7,862 bases of DNA, from assembly GCA_003520455.1 (NCBI GenBank), contig DOUV01000768.1, positions 1 through 7,862 of the forward strand, written 5' to 3'. A model generated the notes under the pieces. It saw only the letters and a list, made by a program, of their open reading frames with translations, had not been told where the DNA came from and did no database searches. The first letter of the stretch is position 1, and every line of letters begins with the position of its first letter. This DNA is from Chloroflexota bacterium (lineage in GTDB: Bacteria > Chloroflexota > Anaerolineae > Ardenticatenales > Ardenticatenaceae). Both the position numbers and the translations under genes were made by a program. Below, one piece after another: positions 1 to 5,881 of the stretch.

Positions 1-1138
1 CCGCGGCCGAGGCAGCTTGCTTCGTGGAACCGGCGCGGAGGTCGCCGGCGGCAAAGAGCCCGGGTATCGAGGTCATCAGCGTCTTGTCGGTCACGACGAA
101 TCCGTGCTGGTCAAGCCCGGCTTTGTCCTTCACCAGCATGCTGTTGGGGGTGAGGCCGATGAAGACAAAGACACCGTCGTAATGCCACTCCTCCAACTCG
201 CCGGTCAAACGATCCTCGACGATGATGGCTTCGAGTTTGTTTTTGCCTTTGAAGGCCTTAATCGCGTGATTGAGGATGACCGACATGTTCGGCATCTCGG
301 CCACTTTGTCCTGGGCAATCCGGCTGGCTTTCGGCTGCGGGCCAGACTCGACGATGTCCACCTGAGTTGCGAATTTGGTCAGGAAGAGACCTTCTTCAAA
401 GCCGCTGTTGCCCCCACCGACAACGAGCACCTTCTTCCCTTTGTAGAACGCGCCATCACACGTTGCGCAGAAGTGGATGTTAACGCCGATCAGATCGTCT
501 TCACTGGGCACACCCAACTTACGATAGTGCGCCCCGGTTGCCAGGAGCGCCGCTTTGGTGCCGTACTCGTGGCCAGCGACTGTGGTCAAGCACAGGTATC
601 CGCGCTCTTCGGAGATGTCCATCACCTCTTGGGCGCGAAGAATTTCGACGCCGAAACGGCGCGCCTGCCGTTCCAGCCGGGCGGCAAACTCTGCACCCGA
701 GATACCCTCATCAAAGCCGGGAAAATTGTCGAGCACTTGCGTGATGCCTGCCTGCCCTCCAAGAGCGGCCCTCTCGATGACGAGGATATCCAAACCCTCC
801 CGCGCCATGTATAGCGCCGCGGTGAGCCCGGCGGGGCCCCCGCCGACCACAATGCTGTCGTAGAAGTCACGCTGCGCCTTTGTCTGGAGGCCCAGTTTCG
901 CGGCGAGGTCGGCGTTGGACGGTTCGACCAGGATCGAGCCATCGGGAAAGACGATGGTGGGGATGATGCGCTTGCCGTTGTTGATTTGCTCGACGAACGC
1001 CATGGCCTCCGCGTCATGCTCAATATCGACATTGACGTAGGGCACACGCTGCTCGCCGAAGAATTGTTTGGCGCGCTTGCAGTCCGGGCACCAGACAGTG
1101 CTGTAGACGATGATCGAGTCGGAACGGTTCTGTTCCAT
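1..1138 (-). CDS. trxB: Glutaredoxin-like domain fused to thioredoxin reductase-like flavoprotein (3' end cut by window edge)
   Basis: A cytoplasmic FAD-dependent disulfide reductase, expected to pass electrons from a nicotinamide or other donor through FAD and a redox cysteine pair. Residues 1-85 form a glutaredoxin/mycoredoxin-like domain with the active site WCPDC (Cys17, Cys20) and the cis-proline stretch IIPTIVF. Residues from about 92 are the reductase: FAD motif GGGPAGL (99-105), redox pair CATCDG (Cys224, Cys227), second nucleotide motif GGGNSG (241-246), and the late FAD motif FAAGD near the edge. About 379 codons are visible, so only the extreme C-terminus is missing. The start at 1138 is set by GAGGAG six bases upstream. 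Odd: the HRRxxxR signature that normally binds the NADPH 2'-phosphate is absent; the equivalent stretch reads ESGPQPKASR. The tethered domain could be this reductase's own electron acceptor. The family is clear; the cofactor and the partner are inference. The gene lies downstream of dnaA but has its own promoter. Confidence 0.9.
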   Translation of the reverse strand, partial: MEQNRSDSIIVYSTVWCPDCKRAKQFFGEQRVPYVNVDIEHDAEAMAFVEQINNGKRIIPTIVFPDGSILVEPSNADLAAKLGLQTKAQRDFYDSIVVGGGPAGLTAALYMAREGLDILVIERAALGGQAGITQVLDNFPGFDEGISGAEFAARLERQARRFGVEILRAQEVMDISEERGYLCLTTVAGHEYGTKAALLATGAHYRKLGVPSEDDLIGVNIHFCATCDGAFYKGKKVLVVGGGNSGFEEGLFLTKFATQVDIVESGPQPKASRIAQDKVAEMPNMSVILNHAIKAFKGKNKLEAIIVEDRLTGELEEWHYDGVFVFIGLTPNSMLVKDKAGLDQHGFVVTDKTLMTSIPGLFAAGDLRAGSTKQAASAA

Positions 1139-1284
1139 TGGTCACTCCTCAAATGCTGTAGATGGCTGCAGTGCCGGCAAACCGAGGGCCACGTCCCTGC
1201 GGACGAGCCAGTTCAGTATTCGGATCCCTCAATTCTTTCGGAGAGGGCTTTCGCGGTGCAAAGCTCCTGGAACCGGCTGGACCA

Positions 1285-1300
1285 CCGGTCACGTGACCGG
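1285..1300. repeat. Perfect 16-bp palindrome (possible operator)
   Basis: CCGGTCACGTGACCGG is its own reverse complement over all 16 positions, centred on CACGTG. It lies about 30-45 bases downstream of the start point predicted from the candidate -10 at 1338-1343, inside the untranslated leader of the fused reductase gene. A loopless palindrome is a better DNA dyad for a dimeric regulator than an RNA hairpin. The regulator is unknown. Confidence 0.5.
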
Positions 1301-1337
1301 CGCGAGCGCGTGATCTGGAGACTTCCAAAGTCCGATT

Positions 1338-1346
1338 ATCATAGCA
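1338..1346 (-). promoter_or_regulatory. Candidate extended -10 promoter for the glutaredoxin-reductase gene
   Basis: On the minus strand the sequence reads TGCTATGAT: a -10 TATGAT with an extended TGn. The -35 at 17-bp spacing (1361-1366, ATACAG) is poor, so recognition would depend on the extended -10. The leader to the start codon would be about 190 bases. Confidence 0.4.
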
Positions 1347-1448
1347 TTGCTGGCCGGAATCTGTATGTAGCCGATCTCACGAAGAGGTCACGCTTCGCAG
1401 AAACCGAACGGTGCCGGTACGTTTGGGGAGGGCAGACGTGGCACCGGC

Positions 1449-1485
1449 AAAAGAAGACCCGAACAAACGATTGCCTGTTCGGGTC
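1449..1485 (-). terminator. Rho-independent terminator of dnaA
   Basis: On the minus strand a perfect 10-bp stem (1476-1485 pairing with 1456-1465, GACCCGAACA/TGTTCGGGTC) closes a 10-base loop and runs straight into TTCTTTTG. It lies 48 bases past the dnaA stop, which marks dnaA as separately terminated from the reductase gene. Confidence 0.85.
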
Positions 1486-1532
1486 GCCCGGCTGGCCTAT
1501 TCAGTTGGCGGAGTGTGCCGCGATCCCCTGCC

Positions 1533-2978
1533 TTACTCCCTGGTCTGGTAGAGGCGCTCGCGGATGGCGAGCAGTTCGCGGCGAAGTTGATCGTCGCCCT
1601 CCACCGATTCTTTCATCTTCTCGAAGCCGTAGAGGACGGTCGAGTGATCGCGGCCACCCAGGGCCTCACCGACCTGGGCGAGCGAGGCGTCGGTCTCCTC
1701 ACGGGAGAGGTACATTGCGACCTGGCGCGCGTAGGCGATGGCCTTGCGCCGGCTCGGCCCACGCAGGTCTTCCACGCCGACGTTGTAAAAATGGGCGACC
1801 TCACGCAGAACCGTGTCGAGTTCGACCCCTTCGGGGCGGTCCAGGATCTCGCGCAGCACGCGCTCGGCCAATTCGAGGGTGAGCGGTTGGCCGCCGAATT
1901 GGGCGTGCGCGACAACCCGGATGAGCGCGCCTTCCAGTTCGCGAATGTTGCTCTGCACCCTGTGGGCGATCAACTCAATCACAGCCGGTGAAACCGGGAG
2001 CGGTTGCGTCTCGGCTTTGGCGTGGAGGATGGCGATGCGCGTCTCCAGGTCGGGCGGGGCGATGTCGCAGACCAGGCCGCCTTCGAAGCGCGAGCGGAGC
2101 CGGTCCTCAAGCAGCATGATCGCTTTGGGCGGGCGATCGCTACTGATGACGATCTGCTTGTTGGCGGCGTGCAAGGAGTTGAAGGTGTGGAAGAACTCCT
2201 CCTGGGTACTCTCTTTCCCCGCCAGGAATTGGATGTCGTCGATCAACAAGACATCGACGTTGCGGTAGCGCGCTCGGAAGGCTTCGGTGTTCTGCGAGCG
2301 GATGTCGGCGATGAAGTCGTTCGTGAAACGCTCGGAGGAGACATAGACCGGACGGAGGCTCTTCCCGAAGGCTTCGTGGGCGATGGCATGAAGCAGGTGC
2401 GTCTTGCCCAACCCGACGCCGCCGTAGATGAAGAGCGGGTTGTAAGCGATCGCCGGGCGCTCAGCGACGGCCAGCGCAGCGGCATGGGCCAGGCGGTTCG
2501 AGGGACCGACAATAAAGGTGTCGAACGTGTAGCGTGCCTGCAATGGATGGCTGACAGCATCGTCGGCCGCTAAGTGCTCGTTTCGAGCAGGCATGGCATG
2601 TCCGTTTCCGGGGGGTCCCGCGGGGTCGTCTCCCGGCGGGGCGGCCAGTCGAGTATCGCGTTCGGCCGTTAGGGGGGGCACGCTTACGGGGCGGACCGGT
2701 GGATCATCGGATCGAGATTGGTGTGGGGAGCGCACGACGAACTGCAGCGCGACGCTGCGGCCAACGTGGCGCTCGAGGGTCTGCTTGATCGTGCGATGGA
2801 GTCGATTGGCCAGCCACTCCACCGCGTATGGGCTGGGGGTGCTGATGACAAAAACACCATCTTCGAGGCCGGCCAGCTCGGTTCCCTTCATCCAGGTGTC
2901 AAACGTAGCGCGAGTCATCTGGAGTTGAATATCGCCGAGGGCGGCATCCCAGGTTCTTTTGAGATCGAGTGTCCGCAT
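1533..2978 (-). CDS. dnaA: Chromosomal replication initiator protein DnaA
   Basis: Initiator ATPase that binds the replication origin and opens the duplex. The product is 481 residues, normal for DnaA. Domain I (about 1-85) carries the typical FDTWMKG helix around residue 29. Domain II (about 86-147) is a hydrophilic Pro/Gly-rich linker. Domain III is AAA+, with Walker A GGVGLGKT (186-193), Walker B LLIDDIQF (244-251), sensor I VISSDRPP (277-284), arginine-finger stretch LRSRF (294-298) and sensor II NIRELEGAL (344-352). Domain IV ends with the DNA-binding signature GGRDHSTVLYG (441-451). The frame stays open upstream to 3290, but the start at 2978 is preferred because GGAG precedes it by eight bases, the protein then begins like other DnaAs, and the promoter lies at 3262-3290. 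Neighbours are not the usual dnaN/recF/gyrB set. All motifs are intact, so it should be functional. Confidence 0.98.
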   Translation of the reverse strand: MRTLDLKRTWDAALGDIQLQMTRATFDTWMKGTELAGLEDGVFVISTPSPYAVEWLANRLHRTIKQTLERHVGRSVALQFVVRSPHQSRSDDPPVRPVSVPPLTAERDTRLAAPPGDDPAGPPGNGHAMPARNEHLAADDAVSHPLQARYTFDTFIVGPSNRLAHAAALAVAERPAIAYNPLFIYGGVGLGKTHLLHAIAHEAFGKSLRPVYVSSERFTNDFIADIRSQNTEAFRARYRNVDVLLIDDIQFLAGKESTQEEFFHTFNSLHAANKQIVISSDRPPKAIMLLEDRLRSRFEGGLVCDIAPPDLETRIAILHAKAETQPLPVSPAVIELIAHRVQSNIRELEGALIRVVAHAQFGGQPLTLELAERVLREILDRPEGVELDTVLREVAHFYNVGVEDLRGPSRRKAIAYARQVAMYLSREETDASLAQVGEALGGRDHSTVLYGFEKMKESVEGDDQLRRELLAIRERLYQTRE

Positions 2979-2986
2979 ATAGAGAA

Positions 2987-2990
2987 CTCC
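2987..2990 (-). promoter_or_regulatory. Ribosome binding site that fixes the dnaA start
   Basis: GGAG on the minus strand, eight bases before the ATG at 2978. It decides for the 481-residue DnaA against the longer in-frame start at 3290, which lies inside the promoter. Confidence 0.7.
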
Positions 2991-3017
2991 GGCAGCAGAC
3001 GCGAAAGCGAGACACCG

Positions 3018-3037
3018 AAAAGCGCCTTCAAGGGCGC
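3018..3037 (-). promoter_or_regulatory. Hairpin followed by TTTT in the dnaA leader (possible attenuator)
   Basis: On the minus strand GCGCC-CTTGAA-GGCGC is followed by TTTTC, about 40 bases before the dnaA start. The stem is only 5 bp and the T run short, so termination would be weak at best. It could instead be a leader structure that affects translation. Confidence 0.25.
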
Positions 3038-3098
3038 CTACCGGACAACGGTAAACCAGGTTACGAGCGGCCTTATTGTCTCGTTGGTCGTGGGGATA

Positions 3099-3116
3099 CC
3101 GCTTCTCCGCAAGCGG
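3099..3116 (-). repeat. Stem-loop in the dnaA leader
   Basis: CCGCTT (3099-3104) pairs perfectly with AAGCGG (3111-3116) around a six-base loop. It is the stronger of two small hairpins in the long leader and has no T run. Confidence 0.4.
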
Positions 3117-3261
3117 ACGGGCAGAAAGAGGTTGGTTGATAGCGGGCGGCACTGGGGATTTCACGGCCGGCACAAGCGGCTTCGTCACCACGCTACCAGA
3201 AGGGCTGGACGCCACGCCCGACACTGTGACCATCGCCCGTCTTGACGACCAAGTGGATGCC

Positions 3262-3290
3262 ATTCTAACAAAGAGGGCGAGTAACTGCAA
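3262..3290 (-). promoter_or_regulatory. dnaA promoter (sigma-70 type)
   Basis: On the minus strand: -35 TTGCAG (3285-3290), 17-bp spacer, -10 TAGAAT (3262-3267), preceded by TG one base upstream (extended -10). Transcription would start near 3255 and give a leader of about 275 bases. Confidence 0.7.
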
Positions 3291-3434
3291 GTCTGATTGT
3301 CTTAAAATACTGGCCGGGGAGGACGGTTTTAATGTATGTTATGTCTTGTGACGGGCGGCGTACGAGTTGTGTGGGCGGCCCCGGCTTTTGCAGGAGTGAG
3401 GGGGTTTCTGGCCGGGAGTGCGCCTGGCGTCGAA

Positions 3435-3463
3435 TTGGGTCGCTTTTGGGAGGATGGTATAAT
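3435..3463 (+). promoter_or_regulatory. Promoter of the secreted glycosidase-like gene
   Basis: -35 TTGGGT (3435-3440), exactly 17 bp, then consensus -10 TATAAT (3458-3463) with an extended TGG before it. The predicted start point near 3470 leaves a leader of only about 23 bases before the CTG start at 3493. Confidence 0.75.
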
Positions 3464-3477
3464 CGCCGTCGTTTCAC

Positions 3478-3486
3478 AGAAGGAGG
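3478..3486 (+). promoter_or_regulatory. Strong Shine-Dalgarno pointing to a CTG start
   Basis: AGAAGGAGG, with the next base T completing AAGGAGGT, matches the 16S 3' end very well. It lies six bases before CTG at 3493. No ATG, GTG or TTG exists in frame between the upstream stop at 3460 and GTG at 3538, which is 51 bases away. Confidence 0.8.
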
Positions 3487-3492
3487 TTCACC

Positions 3493-5013
3493 CTGAGTCG
3501 CGCACACCGTGTTCTCCCGGTCATCGTTGCTGTTTTCGTGTTGGTTTGGCTGCCCGCTCGGCTGGCTCGGGCCGATCCCGGCTTTGGCGGCCGTGCTGGC
3601 CAGGTGCTCCCAGTGCCGCCAGCGGCCAGCGAGGTGCAGGTTCTGGATGCCGAGACGGGAGAGCCGATTGGCGGCGCGGTGGTGCAGGGGAGTGGCGAGG
3701 TGCGCGTGACGGATAGCGCCGGGCGTAGCGCCTGGCCGGCCGCGGGCCCCTACGTCGTCACAGCCGTGGGGTACGAGCCGGTTCGTCTCCGGTCCGGCCG
3801 CTCCACCGTACGGCTGCGAGCGATGGCCCGCAACGGCAGGGTTGTCGACCAGGAGGGCGTGCCGGTGGCGGGGGCCATCATTGCCCACGACGGTGTCTGG
3901 GCCGAGAGCGACACGGCCGGGCGCTTCGCCTTCCGCGGCGATCTCACAGAGGGTGAGGTGATCGTCAAGCGCGCCGGGTACCGGCCCTTCGAGGGGTCCT
4001 GGGATGGGAAGAGCCCGCTCGTGTTGGAGCGGCTCGAACTGCGCGCGCTCTACATCTCCTTTCCCCGGCTGTCGCCCGACTATGTTCCCCACCTGCTCGA
4101 GCGCATGGCACAGCGCGGCTACAACGGCGTTGTCCTCGACGCCAAGAGCGACCGCGGCCTGCTGGGCTGGGACAGCCAGGTACCGCTCGCCCGGGAGTTG
4201 CCCGAGGTCAACAATCAAGCCTGGATGCCCATCACCGAGGTGCTGAAGCTCGCGAAGCAGTACAACTTCTACACGGTTGCTCGGGTTGTCACGTTCAAGG
4301 ATCACCCGCTGGCGACAGCCTTCCCCCAGCGTGCCGTCCGCCGTGGTGATGGCTCGGTTTGGATCGACATCGAAGGGCTGGGGTGGAGCGATCCCTTCCT
4401 GCGCGAGAACTGGGATTACAATGTCGAGTTGGGCAAAGAGTTGGCGGCGATGGGATTCGATGAGATCAACTACGACTACATTCGTCTGCCGACCGATGGG
4501 GCGATCAAGGAGATCGTCTGGCCGATCGAACACACCTACGAGATGCGCACCGGCGCAATTGACGGCTTTCTGAACGAGGTGCGCCTGGCGCTGCGTCCCA
4601 TGCGCGCGCTGCTGAGCGGCGATGTCTTCGGCCTCGTACCGAGCGTTGTCAAGGGCAACGATATGGGCATCGGCCAAACCGTCGAGACCATCACCCCCTA
4701 CCTGGATATTCTCTGCCCGATGGTCTATCCCAGCACCTTCATTCCCGGGAACCTGGGGTTGAAGGACCCCCATCGCGAGCCCTACGAGGTCGTCTACCGG
4801 TCGGTCGTCGCGGCGAGTAAGCGCACGACGACACCCATCCGACCCTGGCTCCAAGGTTACAGCCTCGGCGTCGAATTCGGCCCCCGCGAGTGGTCGGCCG
4901 AGGTGCAGGCTGCACTAGATTCGACTGATATGGGGTTCGTCTTCTGGCTGGCCAGCGGGAAGTATGACGGCCTCCTCAAGGCCGATCTGCCGACCAGGAC
5001 CGCGGTCAAGTAG
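3493..5013 (+). CDS. Secreted putative glycosyl hydrolase (DUF4015-type barrel) with two carboxypeptidase-regulatory-like repeats
   Basis: Probably acts outside the cell on a polysaccharide; substrate unknown. From the CTG start the product is 506 residues. Residues 1-27 are a textbook signal peptide: basic SRAHR, hydrophobic VLPVIVAVFVLVWL, then ARLARA before a likely cut ahead of Asp28. Two beta-sandwich repeats of the carboxypeptidase-regulatory type follow (about 46-108 and 113-170), sharing VxDxxGxPVxGA-like openings and AGYRPF/VGYEPV-like ends. The rest (about 183-500) resembles the DUF4015 putative glycosyl hydrolase (TIM-barrel) family, with the acidic motif MGFDEINYDYIRLP (320-333), GDVFG near 376, and late CPMVYPS and WLQGY motifs. 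Starting at GTG 3538 would remove the basic region and half of the hydrophobic core and leave no ribosome binding site. It is monocistronic, divergent from dnaA, and ends before a probable terminator. The family assignment is from memory of conserved motifs; the enzyme activity is inferred. Confidence 0.85.
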   Translation: MSRAHRVLPVIVAVFVLVWLPARLARADPGFGGRAGQVLPVPPAASEVQVLDAETGEPIGGAVVQGSGEVRVTDSAGRSAWPAAGPYVVTAVGYEPVRLRSGRSTVRLRAMARNGRVVDQEGVPVAGAIIAHDGVWAESDTAGRFAFRGDLTEGEVIVKRAGYRPFEGSWDGKSPLVLERLELRALYISFPRLSPDYVPHLLERMAQRGYNGVVLDAKSDRGLLGWDSQVPLARELPEVNNQAWMPITEVLKLAKQYNFYTVARVVTFKDHPLATAFPQRAVRRGDGSVWIDIEGLGWSDPFLRENWDYNVELGKELAAMGFDEINYDYIRLPTDGAIKEIVWPIEHTYEMRTGAIDGFLNEVRLALRPMRALLSGDVFGLVPSVVKGNDMGIGQTVETITPYLDILCPMVYPSTFIPGNLGLKDPHREPYEVVYRSVVAASKRTTTPIRPWLQGYSLGVEFGPREWSAEVQAALDSTDMGFVFWLASGKYDGLLKADLPTRTAVK

Positions 5014-5018
5014 CTGAA

Positions 5019-5067
5019 CAGCGCTGGCAGGTTCGTAGGAACCGCTCGAGCGGTGCCAGGGGCGCTG
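5019..5067. repeat. Branched inverted repeat just after the glycosidase-like gene
   Basis: The outer stem is CAGCGC+TGGCA (5019-5029) pairing with TGCCA (5054-5058) and GCGCTG (5062-5067), with a three-base bulge: 11 bp in all. Inside lie GGTTC-GTAG-GAACC (5030-5043, perfect 5-bp stem) and the overlapping perfect 14-bp palindrome ACCGCTCGAGCGGT (5041-5054). It begins six bases past the stop. There is no T run, so it is not a classic terminator; it may protect the transcript 3' end or be a dispersed palindromic element. Confidence 0.6.
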
Positions 5068-5071
5068 AAGG

Positions 5072-5094
5072 AGGGGCATACGGCGGTGCGCCCT
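5072..5094. repeat. Imperfect palindrome of a kind common in Chloroflexota intergenic DNA
   Basis: AGGGGCATAC (5072-5081) pairs with GGTGCGCCCT (5085-5094) with one bulge and one mismatch. Its reverse complement resembles the GTAGGGGCGCACCG-type elements I associate with Chloroflexota intergenic regions. That resemblance is from memory and unverified. Confidence 0.3.
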
Positions 5095-5135
5095 ACACGC
5101 CAGTCCTGCCCGGCGAAAGCGACGCACGCGGAGCG

Positions 5136-5164
5136 ACGCGGGGGTGAGGTGCCTCGGCGTTTTT
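5136..5164 (+). terminator. Probable Rho-independent terminator of the glycosidase-like gene
   Basis: ACGC (5136-5139) pairs with GCGT (5157-5160). After one G/G mismatch, GGGGT (5141-5145) pairs with GCCTC (5151-5155) around a five-base loop; five Ts follow (5160-5164). An alternative 9-bp perfect pairing (5141-5149 with 5183-5191, GGGGTGAGG/CCTCACCCC) would compete with it. Confidence 0.5.
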
Positions 5165-5289
5165 CTCCTGGCCCCTTCTTCCCCTCACCCCTGCACGAGC
5201 GAGTGCTTCCCCGGATTGTCCATGTCTGACCCGTAGTGCCACCGTGGGTCGCTCCCTCGCCCGGGGGCCGCCGGTGTCCGCCCGAGAGG

Positions 5290-5874
5290 CTACGACGCGG
5301 GGAACGCTACAATGATGAGCCGGTGGCTGTTGTCGGTGTAGGGCCAGCAGGTGACGAGGGTCAGGCGCGTGTCGTTGGTGGGGGCGATCCACTGGGCGTT
5401 GCGCTGGCGCACCTCCGCCGGCTGGCCGCGCTCGGGCAGGATCAGTTTCTGGGCGACCCGGTTGGTGACGGCTGTTCCGCCGGCCGTGTAGAGGGAGATC
5501 GCATCGCCCTCGTTGAGGCTCACCAACCAGCGGAAGACCTCGCCTTTGATGTTATGATGGCCTGAGATAACCGTGTTGCCTGGTTGTCCGGCAGGTGCTG
5601 AGTTTTGGTGCCAGCCGGCAGCGTAGTCGACGACGACCCACTCGCTCTGCTGCAGACCGTTCGACCAGACCGTGCGCCACCCCGTTGGCACGACTCGTGC
5701 ATCGAGGCCTATGCTGGGAGCCACAATGCGCACCGGCGCCCCGGCTCGGGCGGGCGGGCTCGCCGGGACGGTGCTACCGGCGGGGATCGTTAGCTGCTGG
5801 CCAGGGAAGATCCGGCCGGGATCGGCCAGGCCGTTGGCGGCGACCAGCGCCTGGGTGCTCGTGCCATAAGGATA
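5290..5874 (-). pseudogene. 5'-truncated LysM-sortase (membrane sortase remnant)
   Basis: Sortases are extracytoplasmic transpeptidases anchored by an N-terminal membrane segment. The C-terminal sortase domain looks intact: SGHHN with the catalytic His, then TLVTC with the catalytic Cys and, nine residues on, the Arg of SHRLIIV. Ahead of it lies the second half of a LysM domain (YGTSTQALVAANGL to FPGQQLTIPAG) and a short Pro/Ala linker. The first half of the LysM (the usual GDTL-xxIA part) and any signal or membrane segment are missing. Recognisable sequence stops at about 5868, where the oppositely oriented hexulose gene begins with its own conserved N-terminus at 5882. The frame stays open to an ATG at 6018, but those residues are antisense to that gene and resemble nothing. 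No start codon with a ribosome binding site exists near the break. I therefore read it as a truncated, non-exported remnant; an assembly join at this point is the alternative. Confidence 0.75.
5868..5873 (+). promoter_or_regulatory. Ribosome binding site of the hexulose-phosphate synthase gene, at the edge of the sortase remnant
   Basis: AAGGAT lies eight to nine bases before the ATG at 5882. The same bases, read on the other strand, encode the Tyr-Pro-Tyr at the broken end of the sortase. No convincing -35/-10 pair is visible just upstream in the remnant. Confidence 0.5.
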
Positions 5875-5881
5875 ACCATCG

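Larger units (their letters stand above)
1139..1532. other. dnaA-trxB intergenic region (394 bp)
   Basis: This gap separates two minus-strand genes. From right to left it holds the dnaA terminator (1449-1485), a candidate promoter for the fused reductase (1338-1346), a perfect 16-bp palindrome (1285-1300) and a small stem-loop CGTCC-CTGC-GGACG (1192-1205) before the ribosome binding site at 1145-1150. A 7-bp inverted repeat CGGTGCC/GGCACCG (1409-1415 and 1440-1446) lies beside the terminator. I see no gene. Open frames here have no ribosome binding site and no recognisable product. Confidence 0.6.
2979..3492. other. Divergent intergenic region between dnaA and the glycosidase-like gene (514 bp)
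   Basis: It carries the dnaA promoter (3262-3290, minus), the glycosidase-gene promoter (3435-3463, plus), and between the dnaA promoter and start a leader of about 275 bases with two hairpins (3099-3116 and 3022-3037). A relatively AT-rich patch lies around 3290-3350. I looked on both strands for TTWTNCACA-type DnaA boxes and found none convincing, so this is not a recognisable origin. Confidence 0.5.
5014..5289. other. Convergent intergenic region rich in inverted repeats
   Basis: The gap lies between the plus-strand glycosidase-like gene and the minus-strand sortase remnant. No gene is supported. It contains at least four inverted-repeat structures (5019-5067, 5072-5094, 5136-5164, 5141-5191), detailed separately. 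From about 5195 to 5289 I see nothing specific. Confidence 0.6.

Noticed and set aside
1248..1260. T-box-like sequence on the minus strand (TTGCACCGCG, one mismatch from TGGNACCGCG) in the leader of the reductase gene, with TCGTCC farther down
   Set aside because: The mismatch hits the bases that pair with the tRNA end, no Stem I or specifier loop fits between the promoter and this site, and a thioredoxin reductase is not an expected T-box target.
1139..1345. Stop-free minus-strand frame just upstream of the reductase gene, ending in TGA at about 1149-1151
   Set aside because: It has no ATG, no ribosome binding site before any GTG/TTG, and no recognisable sequence; it is a GC-rich leader that happens to be open.
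986..1882. Long plus-strand open frame spanning the reductase start, the intergenic gap and the dnaA end
   Set aside because: It crosses two real genes, the dnaA terminator and the gap, and becomes an Arg-rich shadow translation.
2979..3290. 104-codon N-terminal extension of DnaA to an ATG at 3290
   Set aside because: The ATG lies inside the promoter, there is no ribosome site, the residues are low-complexity, and the start at 2978 gives a normal DnaA N-terminus with GGAG.
2979..3492. Replication origin beside dnaA
   Set aside because: No convincing DnaA boxes on either strand and no clear unwinding element beyond a short AT-richer patch.
3265..4854. Long minus-strand open frame (529 codons) opposite the glycosidase-like gene
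   Set aside because: Antisense of a gene with strong homology and a signal peptide; its translation resembles no family.
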